Positions 1-12,400 of a stretch of DNA of 24,891 nucleotides are shown in pieces. Position numbers and translations under genes: made by a program. Position 1 is the first letter of the stretch; each line of letters begins with the position of its first letter. This DNA is from Ophiothrix spiculata (lineage: Eukaryota > Echinodermata > Ophiuroidea > Amphilepidida > Ophiotrichidae): assembly GCA_000969725.1 (NCBI GenBank), contig JXSR01S007781.1. The stretch is one strand, 5' to 3'. The notes under the pieces are model-generated. The model searched no databases. It worked only from the letters and a program-made list of their open reading frames with translations, and had not been told where the DNA came from.

Positions 1-359
1 GTACTTAATACCGTACGATCAACGTACGTCCTCCCTGCTTTTGCCACGTCAACTCCATGTTTTTAGAAAAGCGTACAGAAACATCTGAATAATAAAATGC
101 ACGGCAGGTAATGACCACTGCTTTATTGATGAATTCAAACAGTAAAGTTATGCACAATATAGTTGAGTCATAAAGCGTAAGCTTTAGACCAAAATTGGCT
201 GTTTTATGCCCGATCCAAAAATCAATCTGTATCTTGGGAAGCCGGAATTTATAAGCAAATCATAAATCAACAGTTTACGTAATGACAGATTACTGAGGTG
301 TGGTAATTGATTCAAGTTTACATTTTTGAACAATTTAAGCTCATTATCCCTTCATTTAC
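1..359. other. BICC1 intron following exon 11 (partial), no feature recognised
   Basis: On the minus strand this follows the exon 11 donor. I looked for the expected last SAM-helix codons (an ELNKNRRK-like peptide) and did not find them. No repeat or RNA gene is evident. Confidence 0.6.
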
Positions 360-459
360 CTGATATTGCTAACAACATTCTCCTCCTTGCTCCAAATGTA
401 GTGATTCCCAACTCTTTTAGATCGCCATCGGTTAAGGTTGAAAATGTTGCAAGATCAAT
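360..459 (-). CDS. BICC1: BICC1 exon 11: second half of the SAM domain
   Basis: The exon has 100 bases, bounded by an AAATTTCAG acceptor and a GTAAAT donor. The peptide is [19 protein letters not shown], then [14 protein letters not shown], the conserved C-terminal helix region of the BICC1 SAM domain. It leaves in phase 1, so a further exon encoding the end of the last SAM helix and the short tail must lie to the left of the window. That exon was not found in positions 1-359. Confidence 0.96.
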
Positions 460-3400
460 CTGAAATTTAAAAAAAAGAAGATGAAAATAATGGAAAGATT
501 GTCACATTTACATGTACTAGATAAGATATACACTTTTACTTTTTCCCCTTCACTTAGCATAGTTACATAAGCATATAGCTGTTAATTTCAAAGTATAGAC
601 CTCTGGAAAGGCAACCGTTACTGACATGGGTACCCAATCATAAGACATAGCCAGAACTGGCCATGGGTCCCTTTTGGACCACCTTGATACACAAGTAAAC
701 CAACACAAAATCTTTTATAACAGTTTAGAGCCTATTCATAAACACTTATAATGGGAGACATAATATAAAACAGGTGTCTCTATAAATTTTCAAGGTCTGA
801 AAGAGAGAACCTGAAAAAGAATTCACCTTTTTTTTTTTCTTGGATCAAAGTGGACCTGACAAATTTTGATGCCTGAAAGAGAGGGGGGGGGGGGGGGGGG
901 GGGGGAAGGGGGCTGAAAAGTTTTTGTACTATTTTTAGCATTGAGCTACACTTACAATATCTTGTGAAAGGTCCCTTATTAATAGCTCAGTGTTGGAAAT
1001 CCGAAAATTTAAATACAAAGCTGCCCCAACAAGTGGTCAAGGTGTGCTGGTCTTAAGCCATCTTATCCTCTTTCATGTTGTATTTGTTATCACTGAAATG
1101 GTAAATAACTGTCAAAAAGCCTCCAAACTATGACATACCTCTTGCTGTTGAAAGACACTGGTGTATTTACTAAGGCCCAGTTTGATGAATAACTCTGACA
1201 AATCTGGTTTCTCCTCTTCCGTGTTGCTGCTATCCAAATCACCATTAGACCATAATCCTTTGGTAGTACGAGGTAGAGAGGTACTGTCAATGTAGTTGCT
1301 GCAACTCAATGGACTGTAAGGGACTACAAAGAAAGAAAGAAAGAAAAGAAATAGTTGTTAAACCTGTAAACAAGTTGGTTCACAGACCAGGGGCCTATTT
1401 CACTAACATTATTTTTTGCGATGATTGCAGATGCTCACACAAATGACTTTCCCATTTCACTAACATCTTTTCACTTTTAGCTCCATGGACGAGGCTATCG
1501 CAAATTTTGTGATGATCTCGTCCAAATATGGAGCGAAATAACATCACGAACGTGATATCAAGAATTTGCGATGACTTCCATTTGCGATGTCTTCTTTGCG
1601 GATGCTTATAAGCACTCGCAAGATATTGCTCGTAAACAAAACAATCGCAAATGGTTTGCGATGATTGTTTTCATCGCAAATCTAAGTGAAATCGGTTTCG
1701 GGAAATCCATCGCAAATTTGCGATGATCTCTCGCTTTTGCGATGAAGTTTGGTATTTGCGATAGATTAAGACGTTAGTGAAATAGGCCCCTGATGTCTCA
1801 CCTGGTGGCAGTTTAAAACTGATATTGATGTAGTCAATGTGCTAAAGGGCACTGAAAGGGAAAAACAAGCTGAATTTCATTTCAGTCATAACATTCAGTA
1901 CCATGAGTTAGTTTGAGTTGCCTCAGACTGTGATGAATAACGGGGTAATGACAAGCAACGGAGACCTGCGAATTGCATTTTTTTGTTGGTCACCACAATC
2001 CTCAATTCTTTGATGTTTCCATGCCATTTGTAGTCGTCTGTAGTTGTTTTGAGGTCGTCACAAATTCTTTGGAAGTCGTTGTCAACAACCATTGCCAAAA
2101 AATATGTGGTGTTTGATATCGGTCACCAAGTCATGTTTATTGTTGCTATGACTGGTCGTAAGCCTTCGTTCTTTTACGTCAGCTAAGGTCGCTAAGCAGC
2201 CTGACCACTTTTGCTTACAGTTGGGCTTAATCAAGCAATTGCCACTTTCGCAGCCTTTCCTCACTTGTTATTCCCAAGGTCGTTAACACTAAGTGGCAAT
2301 TCTTCACAGTGCGAGCCTGCCTTTGTCAATGTAGTAGTTGCAGTTTATAACCTAGTTTGACTAAAATGGACTAATTAAGACAATAACACAAGCTTTAGAA
2401 TGGTTTACCAGTTAGGGTCCTGCACTCTGGATGTTTGCTTATACCATCCAATAAATTTTTGCTAGGCCTATGAGTACTCACATCTCTTTCTTGCAGCCAT
2501 GATCTGCGATGCCGTCTGCGGCTGTTCTGACCCTAGGTGTGCCATATCTGGCGGCCAGCTACTCTCACTTGCTTCTTCCTCATTACCACTTGACTAAAAC
2601 AAAAGAAAATATCATCAGTAAAATTGAAAACGTCTTTCAGGTAAGGTGGATTCATAATTTTTTTTCATATAAGGGGAGACACTTAAACTAAGCTTGCCAT
2701 TATCTGAACTAGATGGCAAAGTAAAATTTTGGGCTTCTGGTTGGAACATTTTTAATTTGATGCTTTAAAATCGTAGATTTAGTATACAGGCACACAGCCA
2801 AATGCGTGGATAAGAGGAATTATCGATATGTTTAAGATTAGTGGAGAAATAGACTGTTCCGACTAGTGCAAATATCTGAACCACATTGCCGATTAGTTTA
2901 TGTGTCTCCCCTTAAGTGAATTCAATATAATTAGGATGACAAATTTACAACAAAATAATGGTTGAATCACCTCTCTAGGTCAAGTAATTACAAAGTTACA
3001 TCAACAAGAACTTCTTTGTCAAATTGCCCACAATGTCTACCAAGATAGCGCAGACTCATTTTCCTATAGAGATCAATGCAAATATAAACCATTTTAGCTT
3101 CTGAGAATGTCGCTTTCATCATCTCTAATTGAGTGTATGTTGTTAATCAGTTGCCCAAAGACACAATCTCACTATTGAATCTTTACGGGTGACAAAATTT
3201 ATTTGACGCAAAACATTCTCTCCACAGTCTTATACACACAAACAAAGATTTTGGAGTTTTATTTATGACAAAGTGCACACTTTTTTGAAACGAAGGGTGC
3301 TATCTCTTGACCTATGTATGAATGTGTCTGTTCAGGTATACAAACGGTGCATTCAAAGTAGGACATAACTCGATCTCTGCTACCATCGAAAGCCATTGTT

Positions 3401-6400
3401 TGACGTCTGATGATTGACATGCAGTTTTCACATTTATTACTAGTACTGCCCTTAAAATCTAAAGACTGTATCAGTAGACATCGACCCATGTCTTACAAAA
3501 ATTGCTATAATCATTGGGAATCACAAGAGGTGTGCATTTTGTGTGACATTTGCATTCATATAAAACTTAAGACCTTCACGTGAATTTACATGTGCCAAAA
3601 CACCCCTGGGCATACACCATGGACAATGAACATTTCAAGGACCTAAAACTGAGTTATCCGGAAAAAAATGCTGTAAAAATACCATTATCGTAATTAGGGT
3701 CCACACATCAAGGATCTAAAAACACTTGATATTTTTCAATTCATTTGTTGACACAAGTATTTGGATGTATTTCTAATGCACAAGAGGGGTGGAAGGGGGT
3801 GCAAAAATTCAAGGCCTAATTTCTCTTTACCTCATGCATAGTGGGTAATGCAGGTCTTTGGAACAAGGAGAAGCCATTCTTCTGTCTAGCCTCCCTGATA
3901 GCAGACTCTGGCATAGATTTGGAGAAGCCCAAACCACTCCATGTATCAGTAGGGGTTCTTGGCTGAGTCACAACTGGCTTCTGCTTCATAGCTGAAAAAA
4001 ATCAGAAAGGTGGTACCATTTAGGCTGAATTTGTAAAGTGGCCTTAAACCCAGCATTTTACACACTGCTGCTAAATACTGGTGAGCTTGTGTGGTCAAGT
4101 GGAAGAACGCAGGACTCTGAATCAGTAGGTTGTGTGTTTGAAGACCACTAAGGCTACCAACAACTGGCTTCTGCTTCATAGCTAAAACATAAAAATAATA
4201 AAAATAAAAAGGTGGTACCATCTAGGCTGAATTTGGAAAGTAACCTCAGGACCAGTATTTAGCTGCTAGACACTTCTGAACTTGTGCTGTGTAGTGGAAC
4301 AGCGCAGTACTCGGAATCAATAGATTGTGCATTTGAGTCCCACTGCAGCTTAAGGGGGGGGGGGGATCTATCTACCTTACTTTTGACAAACCAATTTGTT
4401 AGCACACAGAACAAACTACAGAATCTCTACTTTCTAATGCTTTTTATTTGAGTTCAAATGAACATTCAGTTCTGAAGTTATGGCCATTTTAAGAAAGAAA
4501 GTCGCAAATTTCTGGACAATTTTCCTATACAGAAGACGTTCACTCTGTAATTTGTAGGATTTACATTTAAATTAGATTTTAATAAAGTAATTAACATTGA
4601 AAAATTTTTGGACAATGTTAACAAAAATCCAGGGTAGGGGTTGCATTTACAAACAATGGGGCCCGAGTTTTGGATTTTTGTTTACACTGTCCAATAAATT
4701 ATTGTTAGGCCTATAGATATTACAAGGCAGCTGACTGTATTCTGCAGGTAATGGAATTATTATTAAAGCTTTCATTATACAGGGTAGCCTCTTCAGTGGC
4801 AAAGCACTGCTATTCTAGAAGGCCCTGTTAAGTTGTAATACAAATAAAATATATAATTACAAAAAATGTACAAGAAATGATTTACAAACAATGTTAAACA
4901 ATCATATACAAGACATCAAACAATTGTCACCAAACCTGACATGTGAAAACAAAATGGGAAACATAATTAAATATCATTAATGACATGTTTCAACTGTCCA
5001 AGGGACAAAGAATTACATTTTGAACGTGTCTCAGTATCAACAAAGTTGTTCCAAAGGTTTGCTGCTCTGACATGAAAAGTTCTGAAGCCAGAATTTGTTT
5101 TAAAGCGGGGGACAACAAGCATGTTTGATGAATTCCCCCTTGTACTGTAACTATGGGTAGTATGAGTGAAAACAAAGTTTGAACACAAATAATTAGGAGC
5201 TTCCCCATAAGACATTTAATGCTCTTATTGCACAATATAATCATTTATGAGCTTGATCAAGGGAGGACACCGGGACTTCCACTTTGTGCCTTGCCTCCAA
5301 TGGGGATTTGTTTGCAGTTTTCATGAGTGGTTTAGATGGTGAGACATGACACGCTTGGCAGACCTCATCCCTATTTAGCATTTTTCTGATGTACTGTCTA
5401 TAATGGGGCATTTCTTGGCTGCCTATGTTGATCTCCCTTTGGAGGCGGAGTTTTGAAGGATGTGTCCTGGTGTCTTCTTTTGACTTGGTTGATATTACTT
5501 TGACTATTAAATTACACTGCTTATATTTATTTAATGATAGTCAGAGCCATTGTCAACATATTGTCTGTCTCACATGTCCTGTCCAGTCTTGTCTTGCACC
5601 CTGTAGATGATGTCTCTCATATTTTTGTCCTTGTCTTCGCACTTTCACCGTAATTATTAAGTAACTTATTATACATTGAAGGGTGGCCCTATCATTTTGA
5701 GAGCTCTGCTCTCTTTAGGGTCAGCCCATCATTGCCGTATACTTACATGCTTTGTGTTTGATTTTATATGAAATAAATGAAACTGAAACTGAAATTTAAA
5801 TAACATAATAAGAACATGCTTTTTCCAAGTTATATCAAGCTTTTGCCACTTGAGATCATTCATCATAGAATCAATGGGAGTTCTAATATCTGCTGATAGA
5901 ATGATTCTAGCAAGGTTGTTCATGAGAACTTTTAGCCTGTTAGTAAGAGTGAAAGAGCTATTAGACCAAACTTGACTACAGTAATTAAAGTGTTGCATCA
6001 CTAAAGAATCAGCAAGCTTCTTGAGAATATAACTTGGAAGATAATATTTGACACAACGAATTACACCACAACATTTAGAAACATTTGAAGCAATGAAGTC
6101 AATATGCTGTGCCCAAGTCATTTGAGCATCAAATACAAGACACAAATATTTAAAACTATCTACCTTTTCAATTATTTGACCATTATATATCAATGAAATT
6201 TCTATAAAACTTTCAAGCCTATAAGATGATCAAAAAAGCATAAATTTTGTTTTACTCAGATTTAGAGTAAGATTATTTTCTCTAAACCAATCAGCTACTA
6301 TACTCATATTATCATTAAGACTATTTTGAAGAGAAGAAGGGTCTGATGAGCTTACCAACAATGAAGTATCATCAGCATACATAACCGATTTACATAAAAT

Positions 6401-9400
6401 ATTACTTGGAAGATCGTTTACAAAAATAATAAATAATAAGGGTCCTAATATAGACCCTTGTTGAATTCCAATATCAATATCAATATCTTTATTCTTAAGA
6501 ACATGGATGAGGGAAAAGTCACTGGTGCTATATTTCTTGACCTCAAAAAAGCTTTTGATACTGTTAACCACAGTATTCTCATCAAAAAGCTCAAGAAATA
6601 TGGTATCAGTGACATTGAACTCAACTGGTTTAAATCTTATCTAAGTAACCGTATGCAATCTGTTAAAATTGGTTCTTCTTTATCTGATTTAAAACCTATT
6701 GATATTGGAATAAATGTGCTTTGATCAACAAAATCTACTCCTTAGCTGGTAGTATCCCCAGTTAAGAGCCACCATTGTTATTCTTTTGGAGTCTTACCTT
6801 TGTTAGCCATCAATTTCTTCTGCTCATAAGAAACATCACTCTCCTCTTGAATCAAACCGTCCAATTCCTGTTGCCGTTTCTGTTCTATCACTCGCTCTCT
6901 TTCCAACAATTCTTGCCTTTCTCTTTGTCTCTTTTCGCAGCCTGGCGCCCTCTTATCTGACCCGTCTGATTCGCCTCCTGATTCAGACGATGGTCTACTA
7001 CCAGATCTGAAAAATGTTATATGAAACACTTGTTTTATGCCTGAAGCACACAGTATAACACATTTTTCTCAGAGTTCTCTTAATTTTGATTAATTTTCTA
7101 ATATTTTCTGGAACCATGCTTTAAAATTTAAGTAATATAAAAAAACTATAAAAGAGCCAATTTATATTCTACTGTATTAAATAAATCACAACTTAATATA
7201 TATTTGCGCATGTACTTATAAAATTGGTTTCAATTTCTAAAACCTGTCCATAATGATGAGCAATAGAGAGATATCGAGAGCTGTTAAGAGTTGTGTCAAA
7301 AAATGTAAAAATTGTGATTTTGAGCAAAAAATTGAAATTCTTGACCTATCTTTTGGAGTTTTTCAAAAAATAAAATCAAGATCAAATAGGGCGTCCCTAT
7401 TTGAAAAAATCCCTTTCTCGACACCCGTTTCTAGGTTTAAAATGCATTTTTTTAAGCTTTCAAGAATTTTTGGGGGTAAAAATACATTTTTGACACTAAT
7501 GGCTAAAATTGACCATTTTGGTCAAAACTGACATTATAACCATGGTAATTGTAAAAATCTGCTTTTAGAAATGTATACTTTTATGGTTCTTTCAATTGGT
7601 CTAAGATTTGGTGCACAAAAACAATTTATTCCAATTGCGGGGCTTAACAAATCTAGCATTAACATACCTTGGAATTCCATTTTCTCCTGATCCAAACAAA
7701 GAACTGAAATTGCCACTGTTATTAGGCGATATATGCGTCCCTAATCGAGATGCAAAATTAGCACTATTACTTGGTGAAATCTGATCAATAGGTCCATTAA
7801 ATCCTGAGGAAAAATTCCCGCTATTGCTCGGTGAAATGTGTTTACTACGAGCTAGTATTTCCATTAATGTAGCTGATGGATGTTGGTGGTTCTTTGTAAC
7901 CATGTCCAGTTTATTGTTATTATGACACAATGGTGAGGACATAGGCATGGTGATGAGGTCACTAGGACTGTCGCTAGGACTTGATCTTGGACTTGCACTA
8001 CTGCTGGTGTTGCTACGAGTTCCTCCTGTTCACAGAAAAATGAAAAACAATATTGAAATATTTGAGAATTATGAGAGTATTGCAGGTTTTTTTCTTCATC
8101 TAAATCCAAGGCACCTTTTAATTGAATTGATGCCATCAGGGAAATAGAGAATGGAAAATGAAACTCACTGATTAAAAAGTGTGCCAACCCCTTGCGGTTA
8201 TATTCTTCAATAATCAGCTGATAAATAAGTCCCATTCATATGCTAGTTTCTTTTGTTAATATCTGTCAAACAAACTTGTTTATGATGTTTCAGCAAAAAT
8301 GTTCTCGAACACAATTGGTGAGCATAAATTAAAGCCACACCCCTATACATTGTTCACCTTTTGACTCAAAGTGTGCAGGGCAGCAAATTGTGCTGTAGCG
8401 GGGAGCACCGCTCGCAGGAAGCAACAGAAGAAATTGTGCCTTCATGAGAAAAAATAAATGCGAGCTGATTGAGGAAACTTTGAGCTTCAAAAACTTGCTC
8501 CTGAGGAAAAAATAATAATTTTATACCCTGCAAGTGTGAATCATATCGATTGCCAAAATACTTTTAATTCAGCATAACACACATATCCGGAATGGTTTCA
8601 CTTAGTACTTTTGTTTATTCAAAAAATCTAACTTCATCGCAAAACCATAGGTTCACTGCAATTTTGCGATCAATTTCCAAAACTAAGACATTAATGAAGC
8701 TGGACAGAGCACTTTAATGGGAACGCAAGTTACATATATGATCACAAAAGTGGCAATAGCTTCATTCATTAACATTTAAACTTTTTGTCATCACAAAAAG
8801 AACAGGAGCTAATGAAATGCAAAAAATTCTTGCAAACAAAAAGTTGCAATGCCCCAGCGATGGAGTTTAGGTTGTGAGGAATTTTGAGATCATCTCAAAA
8901 AAAACTAAGAATGGAACAGTGGAATAGGACCCAGATCTGTAAAGTCATATTTTGGAGGCCATTTTCTTACCTGCATCTCTGCCATGACTTGATACTCTAA
9001 CAAAGGCACTAGGTCTCACACTGGACACTAGGTCTCTCGCTGAATCAACACCACTCATATGTAATAACGCAGATGTACTAACACGACCCATGTCCAGTTG
9101 GGCTAGCTGTGCTGAGACTGTGGCTGGGTCCGGCCTTGGGGAGAACCCTGGTGGCGGTGTTGGCTTATGTACAGGTAACGGCATGGATGGTGAGGTGACG
9201 GATGACTTGTAAGTGGACGTGAGGGATGTTACTGAAGGAGGAAGTAGAGGGGGTGGTGGACGTTGGTAGAGTGAGGTTAAGTTTGTATGGACTGATAAAG
9301 GACTAGAAGTTGGCATGGCAACTGTTGTGACAGGGGTTGATACATGTGGTGTGGATCCAATGCCTCCTGGGAAGGTCGGTTCCAAACTTGTAGGCTCTGG

Positions 9401-12400
9401 TACACGAGGTGGATCTGTATTCTGAGTCAAAATCCTTGTCAGATGGGGTGGGACACTTGGTACAACATTCTGAGGTGAATTAGTCACATGTACGGTATTT
9501 CTTAACTGTGACATCGTTGTATGCCTTGATTGGGTTGGTGTCACAGAGGAAGACAATGACTGTGCTTGGCCAGGATTCAAAACTGCTGCAAGAAGACCTG
9601 CTGTAATTTCAGCGGCAGTCAACGATTGTGTCAGCAAGCTCGCTGGTAGTGATACAGTGGGGTTTAACGATGCATGCATATCAGTTGCTGACGGTGTCAA
9701 ACCAGAAGACGATGAATGTACGCCGGTTGTCGGCAAAGTATGAACGGTTCCATTTACACCAGCTACTGATTGTGTTAAACCTGGATTAAGAGTATGTAAA
9801 CCAGTACTCTGCAAAGGGTTAACACCACCGGGATTTAGTGATGCTGAATGTACTGTATTTGATGGCGGAATGACACCTGAATTTAGAGATTGAGCATTTA
9901 GACCTGATGAGGCAACACCTGTATTTTGTGTGGACGTAAGTAAACCAGCCGGCAACGATGTGGGATTTAATGATGCTGTATGTAAACTAGGTGACGTGGA
10001 TGAAACAGCCTGGTTTATCGTCGGTGCATGTACGCCAGCTGCAAGTGACGTGGTCACTCTCGTTGTAGGCACAACATTGGGTGTATGGCGCAATTGTGGT
10101 GTGAGTGACATTGTCGTTAAACCTGGGGTGAGGGATGTGGAGATCGTAGGGGTCAACGTTGTTGGTATAGAGGAGATGATCGCCGATGCGTGATTGTGAC
10201 CGACTTGTTGTAGAGCTTGGTGATTGGTTGGACGCAGCAACGAACTCAGCGCTTGGGGCATCATCACAGGTGGAACTGCTGTTTGCAATCCTGAAGCAAG
10301 AGAAAAAAATAGAAGTTAGGATAATTTCAACAATAAATATGCAACATCAATATCCATAAATATAAAGATCCAGCCTTTGCATCAGTATTGTGAATATTTA
10401 CTAGACAAACTTGATTACACGATTTCCTTTTCTTTTTTTTTCAATAACTAATTTCTTTTCACTATTCAGCAATTCTCCATTTTGAATGTCAACATTGGAA
10501 TACATTCATGGATATCAACTTTTGGATAAAATTCAAAATAAATAGAACACTTGTTTGATCAATCAGAATGCCGGTAATGTCTGCACATCACAAGCATTCT
10601 GATTGATCAAACAGTGTTAAAAAATATATGCAACATTAATATCCATAAATATAAAGATCCAGCCTTTGCATTAGTATTGGGAATATTTACTAGAATTATT
10701 GTTTGCATTATCCAATAAACTCTTATTTTGTCTTATAGCAACCAAGCTTCTTCATAAAGAACTCAAGAGGAACACACATGGTCTAGTGGAATAGCACAGG
10801 ACTCCGAATCATGAGGTCGTGAGTTCAAGCCCCGCTACGGCCAACAGGTTATGTCGCTGGCTAAGACATTTAATCTCGATTGCTTTGTCGACCCAAGCGC
10901 ATTGGGGAGCTGTTCGGGGAACATCACAATGTAAGTTCCGTAAGTCGGCGTCTTATGATTGCGATCTAGTTGAGGTGAGATGATTCCTAATCATCACAAC
11001 CTAATATGTTTCCTAATTTCAATTTTAATCATAATCTCTTAGGGTATCCATCCTGAGGTAGATTGCCAGTTGCAACCTGCGGTCGTTTTAATTATTGTAT
11101 CTTTGTTGTATGATCTATTATTGTAGTTTTAAGATTACTCTTTGTAAATGCGCTTAGACCTTAGAACCCCCAAAAAATTGTTTGGTTGCCCTCCAACGAC
11201 CAACCCTATTTTTCAGCCCGACCCAAACTTTTTTTTATTGATTTTTTTTTTCTAAAAAAATATATTTTTGCTTTTTTTGATATTCANNNNNNNNNNNNNN
11301 NNNNNNNNNNNNNNNNNNNNNNNNNNNNNNNNNNNNNNNNNNNNNNNNNNNNNNNNNNNNNNNNNNNNNNNNNNNNNNNNNNNNNNNNNNNNNNNNNNNN
11401 NNNNNNNNNNNNNNNNNNNNNNNNNNNNNNNNNNNNNNNNNNNNNNNNNNNNNNNNNNNNNNNNNNNNNNNNNNNNNNNNNNNNNNNNNNNNNNNNNNNN
11501 NNNNNNNNNNNNNNNNNNNNNNNNNNNNNNNNNNNNNNNNNNNNNNNNNNNNNNNNNNNNNNNNNNNNNNNNNNNNNNNNNNNNNNNNNNNNNNNNNNNN
11601 NNNNNNNNNNNNNNNNNNNNNNNNNNNNNNNNNNNNNNNNNNNNNNNNNNNNNNNNNNNNNNNNNNNNNNNNNNNNNNNNNNNNNNNNNNNNNNNNNNNN
11701 NNNNNNNNNNNNNNNNNNNNNNNNNNNNNNNNNNNNNNNNNNNNNNNNNNNNNNNNNNNNNNNNNNNNNNNNNNNNNNNNNNNNNNNNNNNNNNNNNNNN
11801 NNNNNNNNNNNNNNNNNNNNNNNNNNNNNNNNNNNNNNNNNNNNNNNNNNNNNNNNNNNNNNNNNNNNNNNNNNNNNNNNNNNNNNNNNNNNNNNNNNNN
11901 NNNNNNNNNNNNNNNNNNNNNNNNNNNNNNNNNNNNNNNNNNNNNNNNNNNNNNNNNNNNNNNNNNNNNNNNNNNNNNNNNNNNNNNNNNNNNNNNNNNN
12001 NNNNNNNNNNNNNNNNNNNNNNNNNNNNNNNNNNNNNNNNNNNNNNNNNNNNNNNNNNNNNNNNNNNNNNNNNNNNNNNNNCCCCCCCCACACACCCCTG
12101 ATATCAGTTCATGCTTGTGTGACTCGCCGTTCTGTGCTGATCCACCTTAAATAATTCCTTGTTTGCAAGATAGGTTATACCCGGGGGTTATACCCAATGC
12201 CTACCTTGATGCATAGCTGCATTTGTTGTACTTGTAGGCACACTTTGTACTGTGCTCAATCCATTTAGGCCATTTAGTCTTAGTAGACTGGTTGTGTTCA
12301 TGGCGACACCACCCTGACCTAGTAATCCTTAAAAGACAAAAAAAGACATTGCAAATGTTTTGAAGCAAGCATTGAGATAGAGAATCTACAAAAAATCTAT

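Larger units (their letters stand above)
3971..4350. repeat. Tandem duplication across the exon 8 acceptor, two units of about 190 bp
   Basis: Unit 1 (3971-4160) starts inside exon 8 and runs through its acceptor into the intron; unit 2 starts at 4161. Positions 3971-3993 and 4161-4183 are identical over 23 bases. The homology continues through GGTGGTACCAT, AGGCTGAATTTG and a tRNA-like SINE head in each unit (box A-like at 4092 and about 4287). Unit 2 therefore holds a second copy of the exon 8 3' splice site and 21 coding bases. Confidence 0.9.
4750..6725 (-). mobile_element. Non-LTR retrotransposon (LINE), 5'-inverted and interrupted
   Basis: Three LINE pieces are visible. Minus strand 5800-6475 encodes reverse transcriptase with [11 protein letters not shown], the catalytic YADD motif and [12 protein letters not shown], then the thumb region ([18 protein letters not shown]). 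Minus strand about 4965-5265 encodes the C-terminus ([24 protein letters not shown]), followed by a 3' UTR and an AATAAT-like tail near 4750. Plus strand about 6490-6722 encodes the upstream RT part ([26 protein letters not shown]) in inverted orientation. Stops and frame breaks show it is dead. The clade is within the CR1/Jockey-like range; I do not fix it further. Confidence 0.88.
10341..10694. repeat. 65-bp direct repeats flanking a dispersed repeat copy
   Basis: Positions 10341-10405 and 10630-10694 match over about 65 bases with few differences (both contain ATAAAGATCCAGCCTTTGCA). Between them lies a 187-bp segment (10404-10590) that recurs at 13197-13387, followed by a hairpin arm. The structure resembles an insertion into, or duplication of, the flanking segment. 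Confidence 0.8.

Noticed and set aside
883-905. Poly-G tract as a G-quadruplex regulatory element
   Set aside because: An uninterrupted homopolymer, more likely slippage or a sequencing artefact; nothing links it to regulation.
2432-2475. Duplicate of the exon 9 donor region near 4679-4722
   Set aside because: Similarity covers about 45 bases of intronic sequence (GTCCAATAAA..TAGGCCTAT) and stops before coding sequence, so it looks like a dispersed repeat rather than an exon copy.
3259-3489. Small Cys-rich minus-strand protein
   Set aside because: Cys pairs are suggestive, but no known zinc-binding spacing, no splice sites and no flanking exon in frame were seen.
8380-8935. Degenerate relative of the TTTGCGAT MITE
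   Set aside because: A few shared words only; no two ends could be paired.
9930-10193. 87-codon plus-strand open frame
   Set aside because: Lies antisense to the large BICC1 linker exon and is a shadow of its composition.
11186-12154. Long open frames across the gap
   Set aside because: They consist almost entirely of unknown bases and have no evidential value.
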